Shown here: positions 1-11,316 of the stretch, one piece after another
Numbering within the stretch: the stretch's first letter is position 1
Layout: every line of letters begins with the position of its first letter
From: Pinus tabuliformis
Lineage: Eukaryota > Streptophyta > Pinopsida > Pinales > Pinaceae
Reading direction: 5' to 3'
DNA length: 64,000 bases
Assembly (NCBI GenBank): GCA_031772625.1
Contig: CM062818.1
Span: forward strand, 1,677,552,667 to 1,677,616,666
Made by a program: the position numbers and the translations under genes
The notes under the pieces: generated by a model
Seen by the model: the letters and a program-made list of their open reading frames with translations, nothing else
The model's database searches: none
What the model was told of the DNA's origin: nothing

Positions 1-369
1 GTAGACATTGAAGGTGCGAGTGCACTTGCAGATTTCGAGGTGATAGAGATTTTCGATGACAACAATCCATATCACGTGCTACTGGGAATCAATTAGGTCA
101 CTGATATGAACGGGGTGATAAATCTAAAGAAGCGCAAAATGATTTTTGAGAAAAAGTCACTGCGCATAGTGGTACCTTTAGACCCTGTGGAAGGATCGTT
201 CTACACAGAGCCAGTGCGTGACGACGAAAGCGACGAAGAGCTAGAATGTATCTACAAGATCACCACTCGGGAACAGGATTGGGTGAATCCTACAACGGAT
301 GGCCGAATTTCATGGGAGTGCGAAAGCTCCTGCACATCGGATTTGGATGAGGAAACAGAACAATGGTAG
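1..369 (+). pseudogene. Retropepsin tail and linker remnant
   Basis: Frame 1 opens with the end of an aspartic-protease domain (DFEVIEI followed by NPYHVLLGIN), resembling the C-terminal flap and LLGID region of plant Ty3 retropepsins. An in-frame TAG at 94-96 stands where such proteases usually have Trp. After it the frame continues through an acidic linker with PLDPVEGSFYTEPV and DGRISWECESSC, closing at a TAG at 367-369. The catalytic Asp-Ser/Thr-Gly would lie left of the window. The fragment is not functional here. Confidence 0.65.
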
Positions 370-828
370 AACCAGTTACACGAGGTAACTACACTCAATT
401 GCAACATGATGGTAAGATCACTGCACTATGTGGAAATAGAGGTAAGGGATCTACCTATGTATGATGGGCTGACAGCGGTAGATGAATTCCTGGATGAATT
501 TGAAAGCGAAGTGCCAGAACAGTAGTGGTTCGATGCTCTGAAATGGGCATTGCGCGCTATGCCCACAAGGTGGTGGGGTACGCACCAACAGAGTTTCGGG
601 GACTGGCGCGAATGCAGAAAGATGATGCGCTTATGATTTGGGAAGCCTCAGATGAGGATGGAAGCCAGGCAGGATGGATGAAACAGCCTGCATGCCCACC
701 TTTCCAGATGGGTACAAGCATATGGTACGCAACCTGCATGAACGCACATCGCTCTCACAATAGGAAACATGAACAACAAGCAGAAGCAAATAGGACAAGT
801 GCGCGAACGACGAAGTATGATATAACCT
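370..828 (+). pseudogene. Gag-like segment (Ty3 I), broken
   Basis: The same frame 1 continues with VEIEVRDLPMYDGLTAVDEF, then WFDALKWALRAMPTRWWGTH, FGDWRECRKMMRL and LHAHLSRWVQAYGTQPA. The pattern of a short acidic lead, a Trp-rich helical block and R-W-W-G-T-H resembles the retrotransposon gag (capsid) fold. In-frame stops occur at about 523 (TAG), 631 (TGA), 676 (TGA) and 748 (TGA), so it is a pseudogene. It lies after the protease tail in the same frame, which is not the usual gag-then-protease order. Confidence 0.55.
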
Positions 829-1407
829 AGTGTGCCAAAAATCATACACGGGGAAGCCTTTAACAAGATGTGTGAAGTTCTAAACAGGGCCCACCATGTG
901 AGATGCACCGACTAGGACTTGTTCGTACCAGCGGTTGTATGGGCTTATAGGACCATGTGCAAAACTTTGACTGCGCAAGCGTTTCCGAAGTTGAAGTATG
1001 AAGCAAAGGATGTAGTCCCTGTGGAGCATGCGAAGCTAAGTCTGTGTGTAACAACACCCATAGATATGACGGTCCACGCAGACCGGAACGAAGAAATCAC
1101 ACAGCTACACAAAACAGAACATATAAGACTTGAGGAAGAAATCCGACGGGGAAACTTTAGACTTTACAAACTTGAAAAAGACCGGGTACGACTAAGGGAG
1201 AAAAGCGCTTTAATGGACGCAGAGGTCAAGAAGCTGGAAAACAAAATAAAGGAAGAATTTCTCATCGAAAAACTAAGGATGGCAAGGCAAGGTGCGTACG
1301 ATCGTACTAATGAGTTGGAGGACTATCGCCGTGGACTGGTTAGTCTGTTGCTGTGGCTGGGACCACATATCGCCAAATATGGTAGCACATTACAAATAGG
1401 AGAGTGA
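829..1407 (+). pseudogene. Integrase C-terminal remnant (Ty3 I)
   Basis: Frame 1 reads EAFNKMCEVLNRAHHVRC, a TAG, then DLFVPAVVWAYRTMCKTLTA. The VPAVVWAYRT motif is typical of the end of the Ty3 integrase core, and the following charged helix with ARQGAYDRT and WLGPHIAKY matches the integrase C-terminal zone. It ends at a TGA at 1405-1407. The upstream zinc finger and the D, D residues of the core are absent, so an internal deletion joined gag to integrase directly. Confidence 0.6.
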
Positions 1408-1980
1408 ATGATGCCGATCATCACAGTGGAAGATGGGGATTCTCAGTGAACCATGCTGGAGGATGGGGTGGAACCCCGTATGGGTGGTGCGACCACCTAA
1501 CTTGCCATAGGAAGAATATTCTTAGCTCTCTAGGCTGTTGAAAGGGAGCGTAGGACTATAAAATATTCTGCCTGGGAGCTGCACGAAAGTAGAGATGCGC
1601 GCAAAATTGGAACATCATAGGGTTCACGACTGCGCATGGAGGGCTACGCTGCCACTCGGATTGGCTGGGAAGTGACCATTGGTGTCACTATTCATGATGG
1701 GATGTTCGATTTGAGGCCAAATGGAGTGGGTAGCGGGCATTTAAGATGCGAGTTATGGGCAAGATTTGGGAAAATCTGCTACCAAGAAAGCATTAATGGC
1801 CCAAAATTGGGGGGAACAGTCGAATTCGAATTCAAAAGGTGCTATAAAACTCACAGGGCTAGCCAGCGAACAACACTTGGTCATTTGAGAATTGAGCGCT
1901 TGAGCAGAGCACAGAGCGTTGAGAGCTGAGCGATAATTGAGCCCCTAAGTTCGTGAGAGACATAATAAAACCTAGAAAGG
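1408..1980 (+). other. Spacer between integrase and accessory ORF
   Basis: About 570 bp without a convincing gene. A short open stretch at 1636-1929 has no recognisable domain and no flanking signals. The segment resembles untranslated retroelement sequence between pol and the downstream accessory frame. Confidence 0.4.
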
Positions 1981-4900
1981 ATGATGGCCACTAAGGATGG
2001 GTTGAGAATTGAAGAGGTACCCGCTGGCGAGGCTGTACAGACCCACATGGTGGAGGATGTTCCAGAAGGTGCTGGGGTGGTGAGAGAAATCCCTAAATCA
2101 CCATGAACACCGAGGCTCAAGAAGGATAAATAGGTGATGGGTCCAGTATGCATGTCCCCGAGGAATTCGCGACACAAAAACTATCCATGGAAGAGAAGGG
2201 GAAAGCAGTCACAATAGAAACATATGAGGAAGAAGAAGATTTACAGGCCCTGATTGTCGAGGTAGAAGAAGAAGAAGAAGTGGAGGAAGATATCCAACCA
2301 TTTCACTCTACAACAAAACTACCAGCGTATGTCCCTCCACAGAAAGGGAAAACCAAAGTGCTAAAGAACCTGGACGAAATGAAAAGCTCACTCCAGATCC
2401 TGCTCCTCCCCGATGGCATTGTATTTGAGGGCGCGCTCTTAGGCCACGTGCCAACCATGAAATTTGAAGACCGGGACCTTGCTGATAGTGAGAAGTTCCC
2501 ACACCTAGAGACTAGGAACTTAATGAAGCAAAACACCAAGGGGGCGGTGATCACGTTAGAGTCGCGGAAATGGCTGCGCGGTGTGGAAAAGGCCGGGTTG
2601 TTGCACTTATTATAGATACGAGATTTCCACCACGCGCCCATCACCATTTTCGTCATCAGGCAGCTGCTCTGCCTAGTGCATGATGGGTATCTATGGCTAG
2701 AGGAGCCTATTCCCATCATGAAAGACCTCATTCACTAGATTTATCGGCTCCCCTTTAAAGGAATGGACCCGACGACTATAGTTGGAAAAGGTAGCGACTT
2801 GGCTCTCGTGGAAGCCATGAAGGCGAAATATAAGCTAGAGAAGAAGAAGAGGGGATACATCATCTCTAGCATTAAGGACAAAGGGGTGTGCATAGCAACC
2901 CAACTCCTAGTTGGTAAAATAATGAGGAAGTGCCGCACTGATGAGGTACTGGCGCCAGTGGTCGCGTTGGCCGAGTAGTGCGCGGAGGGAGTCCAGTTCA
3001 ATTCGGCCAAATTCCTCTGCAATTTTTTTTTGATAAACTTTCGCGAAGCCTAGGAGCAGGGTAAGACCTTCCACTACGCATGGTTGTTATTATCCATATT
3101 GCTAGTGGCAGGAGAACTGCCGGAGGATAGTCAGTTACCCAACATTGACATAGAGTTACCAGAGGCCGCGAAGTATGCTTTGGTCTGGACCTCCAGGGAC
3201 ATGAACCGGATTCGCGACATCAAAATTTTCTGGGTTCTCATGGAGGCGAGCACCCAAATGTGGATCAATAGGAGGCCGCACCTGTCACCTATGGTACACA
3301 ATAGTCTGCAGAGTTTTGCAGACTTCAAAGCTGATATGCACAACATTTATATCAGGGCGCGAAAGGATCCAGCGAAGCAGTGGACGAAGCTACCATTTGT
3401 AGCCACTAACAACATGATTTTCACTGTCTTGGAGACATGGCCTCCAGAATGGCACGCTCTAGACCTGGTGGAACTAGAGAGAGCGATAGCCCAAAAGAAA
3501 AAGGACAATGCTAAGCTGCACGTCACTCAATTAGCAAAGAAAAGGCGGAACAAAAAAGCAGTAGCTGACGAAAGGGCAGTGCGCGAAGCAGCACAGAAAG
3601 CCGCGAAGTAGAAGAAGGTTGCAGAAGTAGTAGCAATAACACATGCATAAGAGGCAACAACATCACACGCAGATGAGGGCCAAGAAACGTCCTAAGGGAA
3701 GGAGGCAGAGGAAACAAAAACAACAGAAGGGAGCGCGGACCTAGGGGCTGCATCCACACAGTTAAAGCGGCCGCACATTATAGAAAGATCGGGCCCAAGG
3801 AAGAAGGTCAAGGCCTCGAAGTTGGCCATTGACCCCATCATCTTAAGTGAAGGTGATCTCCATGACATCGGTGAGACGGTCCACAATGTCACAGGTGAAG
3901 TGCTTCAGGAGTTCATGCATGAGCATCAAACTGTGTTGGGGGCCCTCAGGGTGGAGCTGTAGGAGTTATAGGTATGGCCCCCTTAGGAAGGTACCCTATC
4001 AACACACATCGCAGTAGGAACTTCAGCAGCAGAGTAGATGCTATGTGCAAGGATGGAAAACACAATAGTGTTGCCAGAGGTAGCTCTAGAGTCGTCTACT
4101 GTGATGGATCAGTTGTCACTTAGCATGATGAAAGACCTTGGACTTAACCTGGCTGCCCTTCCCTGGGAAACACTATATCAGTTATAGGATGGGATAACGG
4201 CAGAGCTACGGGCCAGGGAGAGCCGTGCGATCCAGGTTCTTAGCGAGTAGAAAATAAACATAAAACAACTCAGCTTGTAGCGTGACGAGTTGGTGTCGCA
4301 GAATCAACAGTTGGTGCAAACGGTAGATGACGCTTGCTGACGCATCCCGAAGATGGCCATCGCAACAGATCTACCAATAGAAGTGCGGATCCACAGTTTG
4401 GCAACTAGAGTCCGCCAGGCCAGAGAAGAGACGACAAAGGTTCAGCTGGAGCTGAATCTTCAGATCACCGAGCTGCGGTTAAAGACGCAACCTTCCACTC
4501 CCCCAGAAGTCCAAGAATAGTGCACCAGCGCTATTGCAGCAGGGTTGGAAGAAACTGGAGGTGCAGTGCATGACTGTACAAACATGTTGGAACAGGTACT
4601 TGAGGTCCTCATGAATTTACAGGAGGACCCCAACATTTAGCAGCTAGAGATAGAGGCACGCGAACTCCAGCAATAGTACGACAACATCAAAGGAACGGTG
4701 TAGACAATAGTCCTCACTCAGCAGCTTGCGAGGATGTGGCAAGCCAAGGCTTTAAAAGAGTAGGTGGACACGGCACGCCATAAGGAAGCAGTTCTCAAAG
4801 TGCGCATTCAACCATGGATTGACGAGGCCTTCACAGTCACGACAAATATTGAAGGGAAGCTCACGCACATTCAAGGGATGCACACGCAGATGCAGGAAAG

Positions 4901-5037
4901 CGCGCCAACCATGGAGGTCTCAGAATAGAGGATGCAACAGGTTCAACAAGCAGCAGCTCAATGCACTGCAGACATCAACACCGTACAAGAACAGTTGGAG
5001 GGACTTCACGCCAAGATCGCCATGCCAACAGAGTGAC
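1981..5037 (+). pseudogene. Accessory ORF of Ty3 I, many stops
   Basis: A long frame can be followed from ATGATGGCC at 1981 (frame 1, shifting to frame 3 by 2148) to a TGA at about 5035. It lies between integrase and the 3' LTR. The first part has an acidic run (EEEEEVEEDIQ at about 2265) and a globular stretch with APITIFVIRQLLCLVHDGYL and WVLMEASTQMWINRRPHLSP. The second half, from about 3450, is Lys/Ala/Gln-rich and predicted coiled coil. From 2148 on I count about 18 TAG, 2 TAA and 1 TGA in frame, all explicable by C-to-T change of CAG, CAA or CGA. I do not recognise a function; it is not gag, RT, RNase H or integrase. Confidence 0.55.
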
Positions 5038-5247
5038 TCTCGGGTGAGTCACGATGTTTGTGTTGGGGGCCTATTGGGCATGGAATCCCCCCACAACATG
5101 TTTTGGGGCTCAAAGCCCTACTTTTGAGTGATATTATTGTAAATCTCTGCGAACTATGGCTGCGAAGTGTATGTTAAAGTCATAGGGTTGTCCACCCTAA
5201 GTTTGAATGTAATGTCGGCCACCCATGGTCCGCAGACCATGGGATTG

Positions 5248-5256
5248 TATAAATAG
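5248..5256 (+). promoter_or_regulatory. TATA box in LTR of Ty3 I
   Basis: TATAAATAG lies about 190 bp into the LTR, a plausible U3 promoter position, and about 200 bp ahead of the polyadenylation signal. Confidence 0.6.
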
Positions 5257-5454
5257 AGTGAGGCTCCAAGTTGTAAAGAGGAGAGAAGGAGAGAATCTAA
5301 TGGATATAATGAGATAGCGAAGCATAGCAGAAGTGTCTAAGTGTGTCTTGGGTCGTAGTAGTAGAAAGAGGCTCTGCAGCTGAGTGCGTAGAGGCCTAGT
5401 TGTCTACAGCTGAGTGCGCGGACCTGAGTAGAGTCTGTAACCAGAAGAAAGATT

Positions 5455-5464
5455 AATAAATAAA
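5455..5464 (+). terminator. Polyadenylation signal in LTR of Ty3 I
   Basis: AATAAATAAA, an overlapping pair of AATAAA signals, sits downstream of the TATA box in the same LTR, as expected for the end of the R region. Confidence 0.55.
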
Positions 5465-5920
5465 GGTTTTTTTACCAATTCTGTGCATCTGTTCTGAGTA
5501 TTACATGTTTGATATTATTTGCAATTACACTGTTTATTTACTGCGAGCACTTGTATGAATTGTGAATATTGTTAAGTATAACTTAAAGCATACAAATAAG
5601 CTAAGTTAGTCAACTAATATCAGGTTTCTAGTAAGGACTTGGGTAAGAACACTGTTCGGTCACTGAAGAGGGCTGCGTGAAGGCAGCATCTCAGGCTGCT
5701 AGGTACGGGTAAGTGCGTGTAGCGACGTGCGCGCAGGGTCGAACCGCAGACCACTTGAAAACATCAGACATCTCTAGGGTGTGGAAACCTGGTTCTAGCA
5801 CCCTCCCATACTACTTCGAGTGAGACCTCAATCTATGCTCCGTGGACTGTTGCTGAAAGGGCCAGCAGCACTGGGATTTTTTTGGCTAAATCATCTCTGA
5901 ACCTAGGTTAGGCCCCAACA

Positions 5921-7534
5921 AGCCAACAAGAACCCACATCATAATGCATCTAATGGAGGTCACTTGAGAGGTACACTGGATACATGGATCTTATGAGTGG
6001 ATGTGTTGAGATAGAGCCATCTTCCTTTGAGGAGGCAATGCAACAACTAGTTTGGGTTGATGCCATGGTGGAGGAGTATGACTCCATAGTTCATAAAAGT
6101 GTATGGGATGTGGTCCCAAGATCAGCAGACAAGTCAGTGGTGATCTCTCGATGGCTTTACAAGGTAAAGAAAGCTCTAGATGGTAGTGTGGAGAAGCATA
6201 AGGCTAGGTTTGTGGCCCATGGATTTTGACAGATAGAGGGGATTGACTATGATGAGACCTTTGCTCCTGTTTCAAGGTACTCATCGATTGACTCGATATT
6301 GGCACTATAAGTCTAGACGGATGTAAAGACATCCTTCCTTAATGGCATGATTTGGGAAGAGGTGTATATTGAGTAGCCTCAAGGTTTTGAGACCTTCGAC
6401 CGTGAGTCGCATGTGTTCTGAATCAAGAGAGAATTGTATGGCATGAAGCAAGCACCCTGTGCTTGGTACACCAGGATCGATAGCTACTTCACCAGGTTAG
6501 GCTTCACTAAAAGTGAAGTGGATGTGAACCTGTACCACATTGTGGTGGAAGGTAAATTGTTGATCATTGTTTTATATGTTGACGATTTGATTCTGACAGG
6601 TGATGATAAGCTGATCAAGTCTTGCAAGGAGGATCTTGCAAGAGTGTCTGAGATAAAGGACTTGGGGCTTATGCATTAATTTCTGGGCATGGAATTATGG
6701 TAAGGTGATGGGGAACTATTTGTCTCTAAGGGAAAGTGTGCCAACAAGATACTCAGGAGGTTCTGCATGGAGAGAAGCAAACTCATGGAGACTCCTCTAC
6801 GAGGTAAATGGAGGAAGGAGGATGCTAATTCGGGTGAAGTAGTGGAATATACTATTTACAAGCAACATTTGGGTTCACTCATGTATTTGGTGAACACATG
6901 ACTGAACACGTGCTATGAACTTAACCAACTTAGTCAAGCAATGGCTAGGCCTACCAAGTTGTATTGGAAGGCAACTAAGTATGTGTTGAGATACCTCACA
7001 GGCACTACTCAGTATGGATGGTGGTACATATGGACAAAGGGAGTGAAGCTTCAAGGCTTCACAGATGCAGATTAGGTAGGAAGTCCATCCGACGGGATGA
7101 GAACATTAGGAGGGATCTTCAGTAATGGGTTGATTGTAGTTTCATGGTAGAGCAGGAAACAGAGATCGATTGCACTATGTTAGACAAAGGCATAGTACAT
7201 GGCTACAAGTCAGACAACATATGAGGCCATATGGATGAGGAAGATTCTGGTTGGTTTGTTTGGTCAGTAGATGCATCCAACTGTGATTTACTGCGATAAT
7301 CATAGTTGTATCAAACTATTTGAAAATCTAGTTTTTCATGATCAGTCCAAGCATATTGATATTTGATATCATCATCTTCGAGATTGTGTATTGAGGCGGC
7401 TTATGTTGTTGGAGTACATTCCCAGAGAGGAGAAAGATGTTGACATTTTGAAAAAGGAATTGTCAAGATGTAAATTTGAGTTTCACAGAGACGAGATCGA
7501 GGTAGCTGATAATACCTTTCTTGTTGAGATGGAG
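5921..7534 (+). pseudogene. Copia H: RT and RNase H remnant
   Basis: The plus strand carries a Ty1/copia pol end. RT motifs are visible in order: VWDVVPRSADKSVVISRWLY, GIDYDETFAPV, DVKTSFLNGM, ELYGMKQAPCAWY and the catalytic block LYVDDLILTGDD (about 6570-6605). RNase H follows (GFTDAD at about 7059, ATSQTTYEAIWM, VIYCDNHSCIKL) and then SKHIDI. In-frame stops (for example at 6227, 6677 and 6910) and a deletion of about a dozen codons near 6310 disable it. It belongs to the same family as 41838-43480 but keeps an intact YVDD. Its 5' half was cut away by Ty3 I. Confidence 0.85.
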
Positions 7535-8417
7535 TGTTGAGAAATGGCAACAAGAGATTCTAGTTTAATTTATCCTTGAATTTAAACTATGATTTAAAAT
7601 CGAATTCTATTCTCATAGCAACTTGATAACAGATAATTAAGTTTAATTGACTTAATTAGCTTAGGAATTTTGAGTTGGAAGTCTTTCTATGGTCATGTAT
7701 GTGTTATCCCTAAATTTTAGGGGTCTAGGAAGAGTTTATTTAAGTTTTAATTAGATAACTCAATTTGATTGAGTTATAGGCAGTTAAACTAGTTTTAACT
7801 GTTGGAGGAACTACTAGAGGTCTAGTACTGAGTTGGTGCACTAGTGCATCCTCAATGCTACTTGAGCTAATTGGAGATTCACTCAAGGGAAAATCATGCA
7901 TGTCAGTTTAGAGAAAGACCCAGTTGAGTCTAGAGTGTAGGGACAATGTACTATTAGTTATATGATTTTTCGACTTGTACAAATCTTGCATGCAATCAAA
8001 GAAGGACCTAGTTTTGGATTGCGTAGTTATGAAGGAAGGATTTCCCAATTAAATATGGGCCGATCCTCATAGGAATTACGCAAGGAAATAGGGGCTTGGA
8101 TGGCAAGAAAATTGAATAAGTGTTGGCCAGAGCGAGTTGGTGAGGCACAAAGTTGATCATACTTGTGCAGGAACTGTTCTAGTGAGAATAAGTTTTGTAT
8201 TTTCACTCAGATTTCTAATTAATGCAATATAGATAGTTGGGGTTTTGAGTAGTGGATTTCTCCCAGAGAATTATTGTGTTATGTGTCATTGATTATATTC
8301 CTCTGGTTGATTATTGTTTTCATTGATCTATTGGTTTCCGCTGTTAAAGAGTAGAGTAGATTATTGTTTTGTGTTTTAGTACATTACATGAGTTGTGAAT
8401 CTACAGGAAAATATACA
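7535..8417 (+). repeat. Copia LTR shared by units H and G
   Basis: This 883-bp LTR starts TGTTGAGAAATGG directly after the RNase H end of unit H and finishes GAAAATATACA directly before the primer-binding site of unit G. It is homologous to 43481-44361 along its whole length, at roughly 88-90 percent identity by eye. It therefore serves as 3' LTR of H and 5' LTR of G. No protein is encoded. Confidence 0.85.
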
Positions 8418-8430
8418 TGGTATTAGAGAT
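8418..8430 (+). promoter_or_regulatory. Primer-binding site of copia G
   Basis: TGGTATTAGAG immediately follows the LTR and matches the standard initiator-methionine tRNA primer site TGGTATCAGAGC with one C-to-T change. Confidence 0.75.
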
Positions 8431-9440
8431 GAAGACAATATATTAGAGGAGATTTTGAGTTTGGGGTTACAGGTGAAATTCAAATTTACAATTCATACTT
8501 TAGGATCAATAAATGAATTTCTACGGTTTGATACTCGAGTATGCCTTGGAAGGAAACTCAGATCACATATCTCAGAAGGACAAGATGGAGGCTGTGTTAG
8601 AGATAATGGCCTCAAGTAATTCATTGATCAAGACATTCCTAAGCCACCAACATCGGATGCTCAGAGTCTAGCTGAATGGAATAAGTGTGTGGCGAAGGCG
8701 AGGTGGATAATCCTTGAGGGAGTTTGAGACCATATTGTCTCAAGTCTCCATGGAAAGGAAACTCTGTATGCCATGTGGAAAGCATCGATGGACATGTTTC
8801 AAAACAATAGTGACCAAAGGAAGTTGGCACTGAAAGACAAACTTCAAAAAATTAAGATGGAGAAGGGCGACACCATTCCGAAATACTTGACCAAGTTCAC
8901 TCACTGTCGTGATGAGATTGAAAGTGTTGGAATCACCATTGATGTGGATGATATAGTGAGCCTAGATCTTCTACAACTCCCCAAGAGTTGGCATAGTTAT
9001 TAGAACCCTGTTAATGGGAGGGAGAAGCTAATATATTGGGAACAAATGTGTTCAGATTTGATATAGGAAGAGATCAGAAGGAACATCAGAGATGGTCACT
9101 CATCAAAGACTGATGATGAGGAAAACTATGCCTTAACGGGTAAGGCAAATAAAAGGAAAGGGACGACGTGGTCAGATTTGATATAGGAAGAGATTAGAAG
9201 GAACATTAGAGATGGTCACTCATCAAAGACTGATGATGAGGAAAACTGTGCCTTAACGGGTAAGGCAAATAAAGGGAAAGGGACGACGTCCCATTCCAAA
9301 TCAGATTCTTGTCATGAAGGCAAGAAGAAGACATGTCAAGAGTTAAGTGCTTTCATTGTCACGAGCCGAGAAATTTTTCTACAAATTGTTGGCTCAAGAA
9401 TTCCAAGAAGAAGTCCTGAGGAGAAGCGATGGGTGAGGCT
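8431..9440 (+). pseudogene. Copia G gag remnant
   Basis: The plus strand encodes a copia Gag: AEWNKCVAKARWIILEGV, then LYAMWKASMDMFQ, KLALKDKLQKIKMEKGDTIP, KYLTKFTHCRDEIESVGITI and LLQLPKSWHSY, matching the UBN2-like gag helices. A zinc-knuckle-like CFHC...C motif appears at about 9345-9388, but the conserved His is Asn. Stops at 8726, 9001 and around 9063 interrupt it. A 120-bp in-frame duplication lies at 9052-9291. Confidence 0.75.
9052..9291 (+). repeat. Tandem duplication, 2 x 120 bp
   Basis: Two adjacent copies of a 120-bp unit (9052-9171, 9172-9291) begin TCAGATTTGATATAGG and end GGGACGACGT. They differ at only a few bases. The length is 40 codons, so the duplication preserves the gag frame just before the zinc knuckle. 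Confidence 0.9.
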
Positions 9441-10362
9441 ATTGTCTCTCAATTCAAATTGGAATTTACCCTCATTGCATGCATGGTGTCATCAATGATG
9501 GGTATTGTATGGTACCTAGATAGTGGGCTTCATTCTACATGACTGGTGACAAGGAGTTGTTTAGTGACTTGGAGGAGAAGGATATCCATATGCATATCGA
9601 TATGGGTGATGATGGGAGGTATAGTGCTACTGGATTGGGCACGGTTACTTATGAGAGGGAGCATGGTGCTCCTCTCAAATTGAGAGATGTTATGTATTTT
9701 CCCGAGTTGAAGAAGAACTTGGTATCGGTCACCACGTTGGAGGATAGAGGCTATGATGTGGTCTTTAGCAAAGGAAAGGCACTCCTTCGACACATAGCCA
9801 CAGGTTAGGTAAAGAAGATATGGATTCAGGTGAAGAATATATATAAGTTGGAGGTAGAGGATTGTGCTGCTTTGAGAACGAAAGCAGAGATGAGATGTTG
9901 GCGAGTTGTGGCACAGGCGATTGGGTCACTTGCACCATGGGGATTTGAAAATCATGCAATAGATTTCTACCGATCTTCCTAGAGGTACACTAGAGCAAGT
10001 TGATACATGCAAGGGGTGTACTTTGGGAAGATGCACCAAATCTTACTTTCATGATAGAGAAATTTGAATAGAGGCAATTCTAGAGCGAGTCCATTTAGAT
10101 GTGTGTGGACCATTCTCGAAAACATCCGAGACCAAACACAGGTATTATGTTATATTTGTTGATTATTTTTATCGTAAATTATGGATATTTTTCATGAAGA
10201 AGAAAGATCAAACTTTTGCAAAGTTTTTTGAATTTAAAGCATTGGTCAAGAAAGAGTTTGGAAAGAAGGTTACATCTTTGAGGAGTGATAATGGTGGTGG
10301 GTGTGCCTCAAATGAGTCTAATAACTTATATGCGATATAAGGGATTAAACAAGAGTTGACGA
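9441..10362 (+). pseudogene. Copia G protease and integrase, first part
   Basis: WYLDSG at about 9510 is the copia protease active site, followed after a one-base frame slip by MTGDKELFSDLEE, RDVMYFPELKKNLVSVTTLE and FSKGKALLRHIATG. The integrase begins with RLGHLHHGDLKIM (pre-integrase zinc region), CKGCTLGRCTKS, HLDVCGPFSKTSETKHRYYV (first catalytic Asp), FVDYFYRKLWIFFMKKKDQT and LRSDNGG (second Asp). Reading stops at GIKQELT where element A is inserted; the protein resumes at 34015. Several stops and frameshifts make it non-functional. Confidence 0.85.
10358..10362 (+). repeat. Target-site duplication of element A (left)
   Basis: GACGA at 10358-10362 is repeated exactly at 34010-34014, flanking TGTTATCACTC...GCATAACA. 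Removing 10363-34014 rejoins the copia integrase as KQELT followed by TPNNPQQNGVVERKN. Confidence 0.9.
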
Positions 10363-11316
10363 TGTTATCACTCAGGTTGTTCCTCAAAGTTGTAAGAAAG
10401 GGAATACGACTGAGGTAACCACAAACCAATCTTTTAGATACAGATTCTAGCCAACCTGCATCTAGAGAGGGCTCTCTCTTTATGATTTAGATTAGTTTTG
10501 AAAGGTGTTAGGCTAGTTATGGGGTTTAAGGGTTTTGTTTTGGTTTTGGATGGTGAGATTCAATAGAATAGTGAGATATACTGAATAGCTTAGTCCATTG
10601 GGCATGATTGAGTCAAAGGAGGCAGCTTCCTGGATTAGGTTTCTTTACAGAGGATGGTATCACAGAGCAAGGTAGTCAATTATAGAAAAATTTAAAGGCT
10701 GGAATTAGGTGGAAAGGGATCAAATGGGTGAAGGGAAGTTAAGAATCCTTCATCGTATTGACATAGGGAAGATGGATGATTACCGTTAAGGAGCAATTAA
10801 GAATTCCTTAGCAAATACTCAACATGAAAGAATCAGGGGAAACATGAGCAGTCAATAATTCACTGTTTATTGTAATTCTGAGGAAAACACATAAAATAAT
10901 AAAGACTGAAAACAGAGTGCAGTTAAGCAAATTCTGGATTATTCTTTTTCTTTATTATTGAGATCATGAAAAAAAGATGATATAATAAACGTAGAAAACT
11001 ATAAAACACAAGTTAGAAGGGACTTATTGATCCATGATCCGAATGGAAAATGGCATCAACCCATGGTAGCTTATCTCTGAGAAGAGATGTGTGGCTACAT
11101 GCCTCTGAACTGTAAAGGCTACATTGTGGCGGACAATCTGTCCTTTTACAAAATGTGACTTGTTACTTATAGTATTTTTCAGTTAGGTCACAATCGGCTT
11201 TTAAGGTGTAAATTGCTGTAGGCTATAATCCAGGAGAAAGGGGGGACAGAGGAAAATCAGTAGCAAACCATTGGACGAACATATATTGTTCTCGAATTGG
11301 ACGAACATAGTTTGTT

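Larger units (their letters stand above)
1..5920 (+). mobile_element. Ty3 element I, 3' part
   Basis: This is the right-hand part of a Ty3/gypsy-type retrotransposon whose 5' end lies beyond the left edge. In order it holds a retropepsin tail, a gag-like segment, an integrase C-terminal piece, a long accessory reading frame and a 3' LTR. The internal pol (RT, RNase H and most of integrase) is missing between about 830 and 860. The right LTR end abuts copia sequence at 5921-5930, so the element was inserted into copia unit H. The left target-site copy is outside the window, so the duplication cannot be checked. Confidence 0.8.
5061..5920 (+). repeat. 3' LTR of Ty3 I
   Basis: The 860-bp block begins TGTTGGGGGCCT and ends AGGCCCCAACA, an almost perfect terminal inversion with TG..CA ends. 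It contains a TATA box, a downstream polyadenylation signal and, at about 5370-5430, an imperfect repeat of CAGCTGAGTGCG. No clear polypurine tract precedes 5061. It is followed at about 5930 by copia sequence matching 41855 onward. Confidence 0.75.
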
